Assembly (NCBI GenBank): GCA_023395465.1
Contig: JAEWZE010000185.1
Coordinates: 1-11,975, forward strand
Length of the DNA stretch: 11,975 bases
Origin: Pseudomonadota bacterium
GTDB taxonomy: Bacteria > Pseudomonadota > Gammaproteobacteria > Xanthomonadales > Xanthomonadaceae
Direction: 5' to 3'
This document shows, in pieces, positions 1 to 9,000 of this stretch. Both the position numbers and the translations under genes were made by a program. Below the pieces are notes generated by a model, which saw only the letters and a list, made by a program, of their open reading frames with translations, made no database searches and had not been told where the DNA came from. The first letter of the stretch is position 1. Every line of letters starts with the position of its first letter.

Positions 1-1
1 G

Positions 2-1858
2 AAGAGCCCGCACCCGATCATCCTGTTCATCGACGAGGCCCACACCATGATCGGTGCCGGCGGGCAGGCCGGGCAGAACGATGCGGCCAACCTGCTCAAG
101 CCGGCGCTGGCGCGCGGGGAGCTGCGCACGGTCGCGGCCACCACATGGGCCGAGTACAAGAAATACTTCGAGAAGGACGCAGCGCTTGCGCGGCGCTTCC
201 AGGTGGTCAAGGTCGACGAGCCCTCCGAGACGCTGGCTGCCGCGATGCTGCGCGGCATCGTGCCGTTGATGGAGAAGCACTTCGGCATCCGCGTGCTCGA
301 CGAGGCCATCACCGAAGCGGTGCGCCTGTCCCATCGCTACATCAGCGGACGCCAGCTGCCCGACAAGGCCGTGGGCGTGCTGGACACGGCCTGTGCCCGC
401 GTGGCGCTCGGGCAGAGCGCCACCCCCGCGATCATCGAGGACACCCGCAAGCACCTGGACCGGCTCGACGCCGAGATCGCGGCGCTGGAGCGGGAAGCAG
501 CGGCCGGCGCGCCACACGACGAGCGCCTGGCCGAGATCCGCCAGCAGCGCGCGCAGTCCGAGGCACAGCTGGCCGAGCACCAGGAGCGGCTTGGCAAGGA
601 ATCGGCCCTGGCGCAGAAGATCCAGGCCCTGCGCGGCGAGCTGGAAACGCGGCGCGGCACGCCGGCGCCGGTTGCGGGTGCACAGGAACAGGCGACGTCC
701 GCTGCCGCGACACCAGCCAGGAAGCCTGCGAAAAAAGCGGCCCCGGGCAAGACCGCCGTGGCCGATCCCGCCCAGGCCGAACTGCAGGCCCTGGTCGCCG
801 AGCTGCGCGAGCTCCAGGGCGAAAGCCCGATGGTGCCGCTGCAGGTCGACGGCACCGTGGTGGCCGAGATCGTCTCCGCATGGACCGGCATCCCGCTCGG
901 TCGCATGGTCAAGGATGAGATCCGCACCGTCCGCAACCTCAAGCCGCTGCTGGCCGAACGCGTGATCGGCCAAGACCATGCGCTCGAAGCGGTCGCCCAG
1001 CGGGTGCGCACGGCCAGCGCCAAGCTCGAGGATCCGAACAAGCCGCGCGGCGTGTTCATGTTCGTCGGCCCCTCGGGCGTCGGCAAGACCGAGACCGCGC
1101 TCGCCCTGGCCGACATCCTCTATGGCGGCGAGCGCAAGCTGGTCACCATCAACATGAGCGAGTACCAGGAGGCGCATACCGTGTCCGGCCTGAAGGGTTC
1201 GCCCCCGGGCTACGTCGGCTACGGCGAGGGCGGCGTGCTGACCGAAGCGGTGCGGCGCCAGCCCTACAGCGTGGTGCTGCTGGACGAGGTCGAGAAGGCC
1301 CATCCGGACGTGCTGGAGATGTTCTTCCAGGTGTTCGACAAGGGCATGATGGACGACGCCGAGGGCCGCGAGATCGACTTTCGCAACACCCTGATCATCC
1401 TGACCTCCAACGCCGGCTCGCCGCAGATCATGCATGCCTGCCTGAACAAGCCCGCCGCCGAACTGCCGGCCGCGGACGACCTGGCCGAGGCCCTGCGGCC
1501 GGTGCTGATGAAGCACTTCAAGCCTGCCTTCCTGGGGCGCCTGAAGGTGGTGCCCTACTACCCGATCTCCGACGAGGTGCTGGTGCAGATCATCCAGCTC
1601 AAGCTGGGCCGGATCCGCGACCGGGTGCAGGCCAACCACAAGGCCGACTTCAGCTGGGACGACAAGCTGGTCGAGGCCGTGCTGGCCCGCTGCACCGAGG
1701 TCGACAGCGGCGCGCGCAGCGTCGATCACATCCTCAATGGCACCGTGCTGCCGGAAATCGCCGAAACGGTACTGGCACGGATGGCCGAGGGCGGTAAGAT
1801 CGAGGGCATCCGGGTATCGGCGGACAAGAAGGGTACGTTCAAATACCGGATCAGCTGA
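2..1858 (+). CDS. clpV: T6SS sheath-disassembly AAA+ ATPase ClpV/TssH, 5'-truncated by window edge
   Basis: ClpV is the hexameric double-AAA+ unfoldase that takes apart contracted TssB/TssC sheath in the cytoplasm so that T6SS subunits are reused. 618 residues are visible; family members are about 850-900 long, so the N-domain and first Walker A lie outside the window. The reading frame is open from base 2. NBD1 remains: Walker B ILFIDEAH, the AATTWAEYKKYFEKD segment and the arginine-finger stretch ALARRFQ. The coiled-coil middle domain follows (about nt 430-660), then an Ala/Pro/Lys-rich stretch (about nt 655-775). NBD2 is complete: Walker A GPSGVGKTETA (about nt 1067-1099), pore-loop segment GSPPGYVGYGEGG, Walker B VVLLDEVEKAH, sensor 1 LTSNAGS and sensor-2-like GARSVDHILN near the end. 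The neighbouring vgrG supports ClpV rather than housekeeping ClpB. The identity is firm. Confidence 0.97.
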   Translation, partial: KSPHPIILFIDEAHTMIGAGGQAGQNDAANLLKPALARGELRTVAATTWAEYKKYFEKDAALARRFQVVKVDEPSETLAAAMLRGIVPLMEKHFGIRVLDEAITEAVRLSHRYISGRQLPDKAVGVLDTACARVALGQSATPAIIEDTRKHLDRLDAEIAALEREAAAGAPHDERLAEIRQQRAQSEAQLAEHQERLGKESALAQKIQALRGELETRRGTPAPVAGAQEQATSAAATPARKPAKKAAPGKTAVADPAQAELQALVAELRELQGESPMVPLQVDGTVVAEIVSAWTGIPLGRMVKDEIRTVRNLKPLLAERVIGQDHALEAVAQRVRTASAKLEDPNKPRGVFMFVGPSGVGKTETALALADILYGGERKLVTINMSEYQEAHTVSGLKGSPPGYVGYGEGGVLTEAVRRQPYSVVLLDEVEKAHPDVLEMFFQVFDKGMMDDAEGREIDFRNTLIILTSNAGSPQIMHACLNKPAAELPAADDLAEALRPVLMKHFKPAFLGRLKVVPYYPISDEVLVQIIQLKLGRIRDRVQANHKADFSWDDKLVEAVLARCTEVDSGARSVDHILNGTVLPEIAETVLARMAEGGKIEGIRVSADKKGTFKYRIS

Positions 1859-1910
1859 TCCGGCCACAGGGCTGGACTGCGTGGCAGCCAGCCAGGGAAG
1901 TTGAACCGCA

Positions 1911-1921
1911 AGGAGCAGACG
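1911..1921 (+). promoter_or_regulatory. Ribosome binding site deciding the ATG at 1922
   Basis: AGGAG at 1911-1915 sits 6 nt before ATG 1922. This favours ATG 1922 over the in-frame TTG at 1901, which lies upstream of this Shine-Dalgarno sequence. Confidence 0.7.
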
Positions 1922-2284
1922 ATGGGAACCCATATCTACGGAAGCAGCCGCGAGGACGTCATCGACAACGCCCATCGCAGGTGGCAGGGGCAGTACCAGC
2001 CCGGCAGCGTGGACCTGCGCGTCTGGCAGAAGCTCGGCCCCGAACTGGTGGTCGACCTTCTCGCCGGGGCCGCGTTCGGCGCACGCCACCATGCGCGCAA
2101 GTTGATCGCAGACATGCAGCAACATCCGTGGCGCATCCTGGCCACCGTGCACGAAGGCGGTAGCGGGGACGCGCAGCGCGGCGTGGACAGTGCGCCGCAC
2201 GTCACCCTGCAGGTCAACGGCCGCAGGTTCCACCTGCGCTGCAAGGAAAGCCCGACGCTGCACGTGGTGGACATCACCGGCTGA
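1922..2284 (+). CDS. Small protein of unknown function between clpV and vgrG
   Basis: The 120-residue product begins MGTHIYGSSREDVIDNAHRR and ends HVVDITG. I do not recognise a family. It has no signal peptide, TM segment or cysteine pair (a single Cys near the C-terminus). It is soluble and histidine/arginine-rich, with a helical-looking first half containing one hydrophobic patch (LVVDLLAGAAFGA) and a second half that reads as beta strands (PWRILATVHEGG, HVTLQVNGRRFHLRCK). It starts 63 nt after the clpV stop and ends 91 nt before vgrG, on the same strand and with the same GC-rich codon use, so it probably belongs to the T6SS transcription unit. A small accessory or chaperone role is possible but unsupported. 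The coding call itself is good: a strong RBS, GC-rich third positions and no competing gene. Confidence 0.75.
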   Translation: MGTHIYGSSREDVIDNAHRRWQGQYQPGSVDLRVWQKLGPELVVDLLAGAAFGARHHARKLIADMQQHPWRILATVHEGGSGDAQRGVDSAPHVTLQVNGRRFHLRCKESPTLHVVDITG

Positions 2285-2307
2285 TGCCGGTCCGGAAGGT
2301 CCTGGTC

Positions 2308-2354
2308 CCCCGGCACGAAGCCCGGGGCCGGGCGCAAGCGGGAGATGTCTCCCG
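2308..2354 (+). other. Two GC-rich hairpins in the vgrG leader
   Basis: The 91-nt gap 2285-2375 holds no gene. It contains CCCCGG (2308-2313) pairing with CCGGGG (2322-2327) across an 8-nt loop, and CGGGAG (2339-2344) pairing with CTCCCG (2349-2354) across the 4-nt loop ATGT. No T-run follows either stem, so neither looks like a classical intrinsic terminator. The second stem ends 21 nt before the vgrG ATG and might influence its translation; that is inference only. Confidence 0.3.
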
Positions 2355-2375
2355 AGTGAGTGGAGAAGCAAGGCA

Positions 2376-5132
2376 ATGGACGCGCTTGTACAGATGCAGA
2401 CTCTGTTGAGCGGGGCGCCCGCGCAGGGTGGCCGGCTGCTGCAGCTGCATACCCCGCTGGGCAAGGACATTCTGGTAGCCGAGACGCTGTCGGGTACGGA
2501 ACGGTTGGACGGCGGGGGTTTCCGCCTGTCGCTGAGCGCGCTGTCCGCAGACAGCGGCCTTGACGCCGCGGCGCTGCTGGGTCGGCCGGTCCTGCTCGAG
2601 CTGCGCACCGACGCCGGGACGATGCGCCCCTTCCACGGGCACGTGGCCGCATTCGAACTGCTGGGCAGCAATGGCGGCCTGGCGCGCTACGGGCTGGTGA
2701 TCGAACCCTGGCTGGCGCTGCTGCGCCTGCGCGTGGACAGTTACGCCTTCCAGGACAAGAGCGTCGTCGAGATCATCGAGGACGTGTTCGCCGATTACGC
2801 CGAAGCCGGCGCGCTCGCACCTGCCTGGCGCTGGGACCTGCGCGACCGCAGCGTGTACCCCACGCGCAGCCTGACCACCCAGTACGACGAGAACGACTTC
2901 GACTTCATCCAGCGGCTGCTGGCCGAAGAGGGCATCGCGTACTGGTTCGAACACGAGGGCGATCCGTCGGGCGACGCCCTGGGCCGCCACACCCTGGTGT
3001 TGGCCGACCATAACGATGCCTTCGCCGATGCCGGCCGGGTCCGCTACCACCGTCTGGATGCGACCGAGGCCGAGGACAGCATCCAGGCCTGGCGCGCCAC
3101 CCGCCGCGCGCAGGTCGCGCGGCTCTCGCGCGCCAGCTGGGACTATCGCAGCCTGGGCCTGCGCCCGGCCGCGGCCGAGGGCGAGGATGTCTCGGGTCTC
3201 GGGGTGGAGGACGACGACACCGCCGGCCCCTATGCCTGGCACGACGCCGCCGATGGCGAGCGCAAGGCGCGGCAGCAACTCGAGGCGCTGCAGGTGCACC
3301 AGCAGACCTTCGACGGCTCGGGCAGCTGGCGCGGCCTGCAGCCGGGCGCGCGGTTCGAGTTGGCCCAGCACCCCGGCCACGCCGGCGACGACGCCCGCTT
3401 CGCCTGCCTGCAGGTCGTGCACGAGGCGCGCAACAACCTGGGCGCCGAGATCATCGAGCGCAGCGAGGCCGAACTCGGCGCGCCGCTGGCGGCGCCCGCG
3501 ATTGCCCGGGCGCTGCATGCGAGTGGCACGCCAGATGCGCTGGAGCTGCCGGCCTTCGGCAGCAGTTCCGAGGGAGCGGCGGACAATCTGGACCTGGGCG
3601 AAGGCTTCTACCGCAACCGGTTCCTGGCGATCCCGGCCGCGACCCCGTACCGCCCGCAGACCGTGGACGGCCATGGCCGCAGGCGGCATCCGCGGCCCGT
3701 GATCACCGGCACCCAGACCGCGATCGTGGTCGGCGACGGCGGCCCGGTGCTGACCGATCGCGACCATCGCATCAAGCTGCAGTTCCACTGGCAGCGCGGC
3801 GGCAACGCCAGCAGCGGCCAGGACCATCCCGGCGGCGACGACAATGCACCGGCCAGCGAGGCCGCCTGGACCTGGGTGCGCGTGGCCACCCCCTGGGCCG
3901 GCGACAACTGGGGCGGGGTGATGGTGCCGCGCGTGGGCCAGGAGGTCGTGGTTGCGTTCCTGGAGGGCGACATCGACCGGCCCGTGGTGATCGGCAGCGT
4001 CTACAACGGCGCCGGCAACGCCGACGCCCCGCACAACCGCATCGGCAGCGGCAACGCCAGGGCCACCGGCAATGCCCCGGCCTGGTTCGACGGCAACGAA
4101 CACGCCGCCGTGTACGCCGGCCTCAAGAGCCAGGCCCTGTCCGACAGCCAGTCGGGCAGCGGCGGCTACCAGCAGCTGCGGCTGGACGACACGCCGGGGC
4201 AGGGCCGCGCGCAGGCTTCCACCACCCAGCAGCAGACCACGCTCACCCTCGGCCACCTCAAGGGCGGGCAGGACAACGTGCGCGGGGCGGAGCGGGGCTA
4301 CGGAGCGGAACTGTCCACCCAGGCCAGCGGCGCCCTGCGCGCGGGTTCCGGCCTGCTGCTGACCACCGAACCCGGCAGCCTGCAGCTGGCCGCGCCCGTG
4401 GCCAACCAGCAACTGGGGCAGGGCGAGCAACTGCTGCAGACCCTGGCCGACACCGCGAAATCCCAGCAGGCCCACCTCGAAGGCGACCCGGACGAACTGC
4501 CGGCCCAGGAGTCGCTCAAGGGGCTGCAGGAAACGCTGCAGGCAACCCAGAGCGGCAGCGCGCCGGGCAACGGGATCGAAGGCGGCGAGGGCGAAGTTCC
4601 CGGCTGGAGCGCCCCGGCCCTTCTGGGCAGCAGCCCGGCCGGCATCGTCAGCCTGACCCCGGCCGACCAGGCCTGGATCTCCGGCACCCAGACCGTACTG
4701 ACCGCCGAGCGCGACGTGAACTGGCTGAGCCAGGGCGAGACGGTGATGCTGGTGGCCGAAGGCGCCGTACTGTTCACCCACGGCGGCGAAGCCCCCGCCG
4801 ACAAGCCGCACAAGGAGCGGGGCATCGCGCTGCACGCCGCGCAGGGCAAGGTGAGTGCCAGGGCACACAAGAATGTTGCGAAGGTCGCGGCCAAAACCAG
4901 CGTGATCATCGCCAGCACCCAGGCCGACATCGAACTGTCTGCCCCCAACAAGCACGTGCTGCTGACGGCGGCCGGCGCTTACCTGAAGCTCGAAGGCGAC
5001 AACATCGAGCTGGGCGCACCGGGGACGATCGAGTTCAAGGCGGTGAAGAAGGAACTGACGACGCCGCAGGCGGCGAATGGGCAGGTGGAGCTTCCCGAGG
5101 GTCGATTCGAATCCTGCGAGTGGAAGACCTGA
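2376..5132 (+). CDS. vgrG: T6SS spike protein VgrG with C-terminal DUF2345 region
   Basis: VgrG trimers form the puncturing tip on the Hcp tube and carry effectors. This one has 918 residues. Domains in order: gp27-like base about residues 20-370, including the family hallmark YDENDFDFIQRLLAEEGIAYW near residue 169; gp5-like OB fold about 448-545 (HRIKLQFHWQRGG, WVRVATPWAG, WGGVMVPRVGQEVVVAFLEG, RPVVIGSVYN); T6SS_Vgr-type region about 560-690; DUF2345 beta-prism extension about 745-880 (SLTPADQAWISGTQT to YLKLEGDNIELGAPG), then a short tail. No separate enzymatic C-terminal domain is seen, so this is probably a cargo carrier rather than an evolved VgrG. ATG 2376 was chosen because GGAG (2362-2365) precedes it and the reading upstream in frame is arginine/proline-rich shadow sequence overlapping the previous gene. 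It is very GC-rich, like clpV. Confidence 0.95.
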   Translation: MDALVQMQTLLSGAPAQGGRLLQLHTPLGKDILVAETLSGTERLDGGGFRLSLSALSADSGLDAAALLGRPVLLELRTDAGTMRPFHGHVAAFELLGSNGGLARYGLVIEPWLALLRLRVDSYAFQDKSVVEIIEDVFADYAEAGALAPAWRWDLRDRSVYPTRSLTTQYDENDFDFIQRLLAEEGIAYWFEHEGDPSGDALGRHTLVLADHNDAFADAGRVRYHRLDATEAEDSIQAWRATRRAQVARLSRASWDYRSLGLRPAAAEGEDVSGLGVEDDDTAGPYAWHDAADGERKARQQLEALQVHQQTFDGSGSWRGLQPGARFELAQHPGHAGDDARFACLQVVHEARNNLGAEIIERSEAELGAPLAAPAIARALHASGTPDALELPAFGSSSEGAADNLDLGEGFYRNRFLAIPAATPYRPQTVDGHGRRRHPRPVITGTQTAIVVGDGGPVLTDRDHRIKLQFHWQRGGNASSGQDHPGGDDNAPASEAAWTWVRVATPWAGDNWGGVMVPRVGQEVVVAFLEGDIDRPVVIGSVYNGAGNADAPHNRIGSGNARATGNAPAWFDGNEHAAVYAGLKSQALSDSQSGSGGYQQLRLDDTPGQGRAQASTTQQQTTLTLGHLKGGQDNVRGAERGYGAELSTQASGALRAGSGLLLTTEPGSLQLAAPVANQQLGQGEQLLQTLADTAKSQQAHLEGDPDELPAQESLKGLQETLQATQSGSAPGNGIEGGEGEVPGWSAPALLGSSPAGIVSLTPADQAWISGTQTVLTAERDVNWLSQGETVMLVAEGAVLFTHGGEAPADKPHKERGIALHAAQGKVSARAHKNVAKVAAKTSVIIASTQADIELSAPNKHVLLTAAGAYLKLEGDNIELGAPGTIEFKAVKKELTTPQAANGQVELPEGRFESCEWKT

Positions 5133-5133
5133 T

Positions 5134-6081
5134 ATGCACGCTCAGCTGCGCGATCGTCTCTTCGAAAGGACTGACGATTGTCCCGATCGATCGGTTCTGA
5201 TTCTGCTGGATCCGAACCACCCCGTCGCATCGACGCATCCATTGCATGTCAGCCAGTTGAAGAAGCGACCGCTTGAGCCGGAGTTGCTCGTCGTACCGCG
5301 TGACGATCGAATGTCGGATCCGGACTCCTATCCACGACTGCTTGTCCTGCGCAAGCCGGACGATCGCGGTTGTCCGGATGAGGAACTGCTCAAGCTGACG
5401 CTGGACTGTGCGCAGCAACGACGATCGAGCATCAATGGCGCCTACGTCTGCGGATGGCTTGTGGTGGACGCGCCCGCGGACGAGGTCGCTTCGCAGATCA
5501 GGCGCAGCATCATCATCTACGATACGTCCGCGCGCAGACGCGGTGTCGTCCCGCTGTTTGAACCACACCGGTTGCTGCTTGCTTCGCATTTCGCCTCACC
5601 ACAATGGCTCAGTCGCTGGCTGGGAGTCATAAGCTCGTGGTTCTTGATCGATGCATGCGGGCAGCTCAGGGAAATACGGCCCGCACTGCGCGATGCAGTT
5701 CAGGATGTGGTATCTCCAAGCCCCGATTTCTGGTTTGCGCAGGCCAGGGTCAAGCAAGCGAGAGAAGTGTTGCTGGCCTTGGTCAAGGCGGATCAGATGG
5801 TGCCCGTGGATTGCGAGATCGCGATCGATCTGTCGCTCCAGGCCGCGTATCGCGAGGGTTTGAACGAGGCGGAAGATGTGATTTTCTTTGCCGTCAATCA
5901 CATGGTCCTGCCAGCCGGATGGCACGCGCATCCGGCCGTTCGCGCCTGCATCGCCAGCGCCGTATCCGGTGAGGCGGCGCTGACCGATAGCATCACGTCA
6001 CTGCGTGACGATGTCCTGGAAGAACTGTCGCTTGTCGATCCTGGACAGGCGACGCATCAAAGCCTCCAACGGAGTAAATGA
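5134..6081 (+). CDS. DUF4123-like T6SS effector adaptor/chaperone (Tap/TEC type)
   Basis: DUF4123 proteins hold an effector and dock it on the C-terminal part of the cognate VgrG. The 315-residue product begins MHAQLRDRLFERTDD. The family is inferred from position (1 nt after vgrG, 1 nt before the effector) and from pattern: an early strand like VLILLDPN, then near residue 140 the stretch VVPLFEPHRLLLASHF, followed by PQWLSRWLGVISSWFLIDACGQL. These resemble the DUF4123 core in which a phenylalanine/DP turn is followed by a helix and a W...D..G element. GGAAG (5122-5126), inside the end of vgrG, is the RBS, implying translational coupling. The C-terminal half is helical. Codon third positions are clearly less GC-rich than in vgrG, marking the start of the cargo module. 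The match is moderate; a novel adaptor family is the alternative. Confidence 0.7.
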   Translation: MHAQLRDRLFERTDDCPDRSVLILLDPNHPVASTHPLHVSQLKKRPLEPELLVVPRDDRMSDPDSYPRLLVLRKPDDRGCPDEELLKLTLDCAQQRRSSINGAYVCGWLVVDAPADEVASQIRRSIIIYDTSARRRGVVPLFEPHRLLLASHFASPQWLSRWLGVISSWFLIDACGQLREIRPALRDAVQDVVSPSPDFWFAQARVKQAREVLLALVKADQMVPVDCEIAIDLSLQAAYREGLNEAEDVIFFAVNHMVLPAGWHAHPAVRACIASAVSGEAALTDSITSLRDDVLEELSLVDPGQATHQSLQRSK

Positions 6082-6082
6082 C
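6071..6082 (+). promoter_or_regulatory. Ribosome binding site for the effector gene
   Basis: GGAG at 6071-6074 lies 8 nt before ATG 6083 and overlaps the end of the adaptor gene. It selects this ATG over in-frame starts further upstream, which would overlap the adaptor deeply. Confidence 0.7.
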
Positions 6083-9000
6083 ATGGCAGTCACCCAACCA
6101 GTTGTCGCCCGCCGAAGCGGAGGAACGGCGGGTACCGTACGGGCCAATGCCGACGCAGCGAGAAGCGTGGCGGCCGGCAGCACAAAGGATTGCTCGTTCT
6201 GCGGGCGGCAAGGCGTGCCGATCCTGCCGCTGCGCTATGCGGTCATCCCCAACTATCTCGAAGCAGGACGCGGCAACGTGTCTCCGCAGGCGCTGCTCGG
6301 CGGTAAAGAGAGCGCATTGGGCACCGTGCCTCAAATGCAGCGGCACCGTTACACCGTCCGGACCCTGCGGGAGGGCTATCTCTATGCCTATCTCAACCGG
6401 CCCGGGCAATGGCAAGTCTACTCAGTGACGCCCGAGGGAAACCTACGACTGCTTGCCGATCCTGACGATATCGACGAAAAGGCCGGCAAGGAGATGTCCG
6501 CTCAATGCAAGCGGTCGGGTGACAACATCCCCGCCAGCTTCATCCATATCGCCAACCCGGCCAGGACGCCGGTTGTCTGGCTGGCCTTCAGTACGGCACG
6601 CTGGAGCGCAGCGGTACGCGCCAAGTACGAGGCCGATCCCGCGAAGCGCATGCAGCGCTTTGATGTCGCGAAGCTCGACAGCGCTCCGGACGGGGAAAAG
6701 GATGCGCTCGAGCTGAATGGCGAGGCCGCTGCAAGGCTCACGGCACTTACTGAGGAGTACCCGGCAAGCGGTGAGTTGCTGTCCGCGCGGCAGGAGTACG
6801 TCAGCAAGAAGGTAGGCGACCTTGCAAGCGATCGCTTCACTTGGGAGAGCGCGCATGACATGCACGCTCGGGAAGGGCAGGCCGTCGCACTGCAGAGGTA
6901 TGCGCAGCACTATCGTGATCAGCATGGTCAAGAAAAGAAGGTGGCTGCGGTCGTCCTGCATGATGCGATGGGCATGCTTCAGGAGATTGATGCGACACGC
7001 CAGCACTCGCTCAAGGCAATGCAGAATTACATGGCCAGAGTCGCCCGTCCGCTCGCGGTGTCGCAGTCGATCATTGGACTTGAGAAGTTCATCGAACAAA
7101 GCACATTGGAGGCGCGGGTCGCCGACGAGCAGGCGCGGAATGTCCCGGACACGGTGACCGAAACCATCCAGACGGGTGATCCAGGTTTTGGTCCCCGGAT
7201 GTATCAGACCTACACCACCACCCGCGCCGAGCGCGCGGCTGGCGATGCCCGTCGCATCTGGAGCGATCTGGCCAAGAAGTACGATGAACAGGCTCGTGCG
7301 AGTTTCCAGTCGACGTACGACACTGTGATGACGGCGTTTGCCGACGATGTCGAGATGTGTGATGTCGACTGGGCGGCATGGGCGAAGCAGGACGGATGGC
7401 TTGCGTGCCTTGACGACTATGACCCATCCGATCTTGCGGAGTGCGCGCGGTTCACCATTGATGTTGCGCAGTGTCTGGCGGGCGGGGCGGCAGGATCTGC
7501 GAGTGAAGAAGTCTGGGAGACTTGGATTGGAGAGGGGGCAACGATCGAAGCGAATCCCGTCTACCAGTCGATGCTCTTGAAGCAGAAGTCACTTTGCGAC
7601 TATCTGGTGTCGCAAGACGGCGCATTGAACAAAGGTGACAAGCTGTACGACGCTGCTCGTACGCTTCTGGAGTCGAAAGAGTTTGAGCAGGCACTGTCCG
7701 GCACTGTGAAGCTGGCGGTGGCCAACGTGCAGACCGCCACAGCCGGCGCAATGGCCAGGATCGTCAAGCGTGTGGGCAGGGGGCAGCAGGCGGTGTCGAA
7801 CGCGACAACCGCCGCGAGCGGGACCTTGGCGCAGGCCGAGGTCATCTTGCTACGTAGCCAGCAGGTGGCGTTGCTGATATTCGAGCGGGTGCATGCCGTG
7901 CTGGTCGAAGTCGAGATGACCCTAGGTGAGTACCAGAAGTGGATCTCTGAAGCGTCATCGTTCACGGTGGCGGACGCACATCGAACCGTGCAGCGCGCCG
8001 TCGACTCTGCAGGAAGGCAGGTGCGGTCGGTGCTGCAATCCGGCGGCCTCGGACAGCTCGACGAGGCCGTGCGCAATGTGGTGATCAAGGTCAAGCTGTG
8101 GACTTATCACCGTGCAAAGGATGTCAACGAAGCTCTGGATTGGGTCAACACGCAGTTGACGCAATCGGTTGCCGATATCCGTAGTGCGCAGGCTGTTGTC
8201 AATGGGAGTGCCGTTGCGGTCCTGGGCAGCACGCAAACCGCACAACAACAGATGCGTAGTGCACGGGTCCTGCTGGCTTTGATGGATCAGGAGGCGGCGC
8301 GTTCAGCTGCCGCCTTGACCCGCAACATCACCGTCTCCCAGTTGCATATGCAGAACTTCGCGCGTCAGGCCCTGGCGCGGACGACCCGCATTGCCAGTGT
8401 TGGTGGCCCGATCGTTCTGGTGGCGGGGACGGTGGTGTTCCAAGGTTGGGCATTACGCGACGCGCTCAAGGAGTACAAAGGCGCATTGTCGGCGCGAGGC
8501 GTCAAAGGAGAGCTGGGGCTGCTGTCGCCCACGATCGGGTTGATGGGCGCGTCGTTGGAACTGTTGGGCGCTGGATTGAGTGCTGCCAAGATCGCGGGAA
8601 CGTTGGGGGGTAAGTTGACGCGGGGCGGTGGTGTTATTGCGGCTGGGTCGTCGCTTGTTGATTCGGTTGTCTCATTTATAGCGGCGAGTGACTCGCTTGA
8701 AGATGGCGATAAACGTGCGGCTGGATTGCATGCGGTGGCGGGCGTTGCGTATCTCGCAGGTGGAACTGTCGGCATCTATGCTGTCATGGCGGGGGGCGCA
8801 GGTGCCGCTGCTCTTTTCGGACCGGTCGGCATTGCCTTGCTGCTTATCGCCGCAGGCGTGGCGTTGACCTTCTGGGCGCTCAGTGCGGAGTCCACGCCGA
8901 TCGAGATCTGGCTCGACCGCTGCTACTTCGGTCACGGCAAACGCACCGAGGGAAAATGGACCGACCTGCAGGCGGCGGATGAACTGGCGGCGTTGAACGC

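Noticed and set aside
337..1116. Long - strand and alternative + frames over clpV
   Set aside because: Arg/Ala/Ser-rich shadow products without motifs; the + frame from base 2 encodes complete ClpV motifs.
2339..2354. Intrinsic terminator between the small gene and vgrG
   Set aside because: The stem is short (6 bp) and no T-run follows, so I list it only as a hairpin.
2190..2375. Upstream extension of vgrG to a GTG start at 2190
   Set aside because: The extra 62 residues overlap the preceding gene out of frame and are Arg/Pro-rich; ATG 2376 has a better context and matches the usual VgrG N-terminus.
2274..4955. 893-codon open frame on the - strand opposite vgrG
   Set aside because: It is an antisense shadow of a very GC-rich gene: no family features, glycine/alanine/histidine-rich product, and the + strand frame carries all VgrG hallmarks.
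6005..6082. Effector start upstream at 6005
   Set aside because: It would overlap the adaptor gene by 77 nt; GGAG at 6071-6074 points to ATG 6083.
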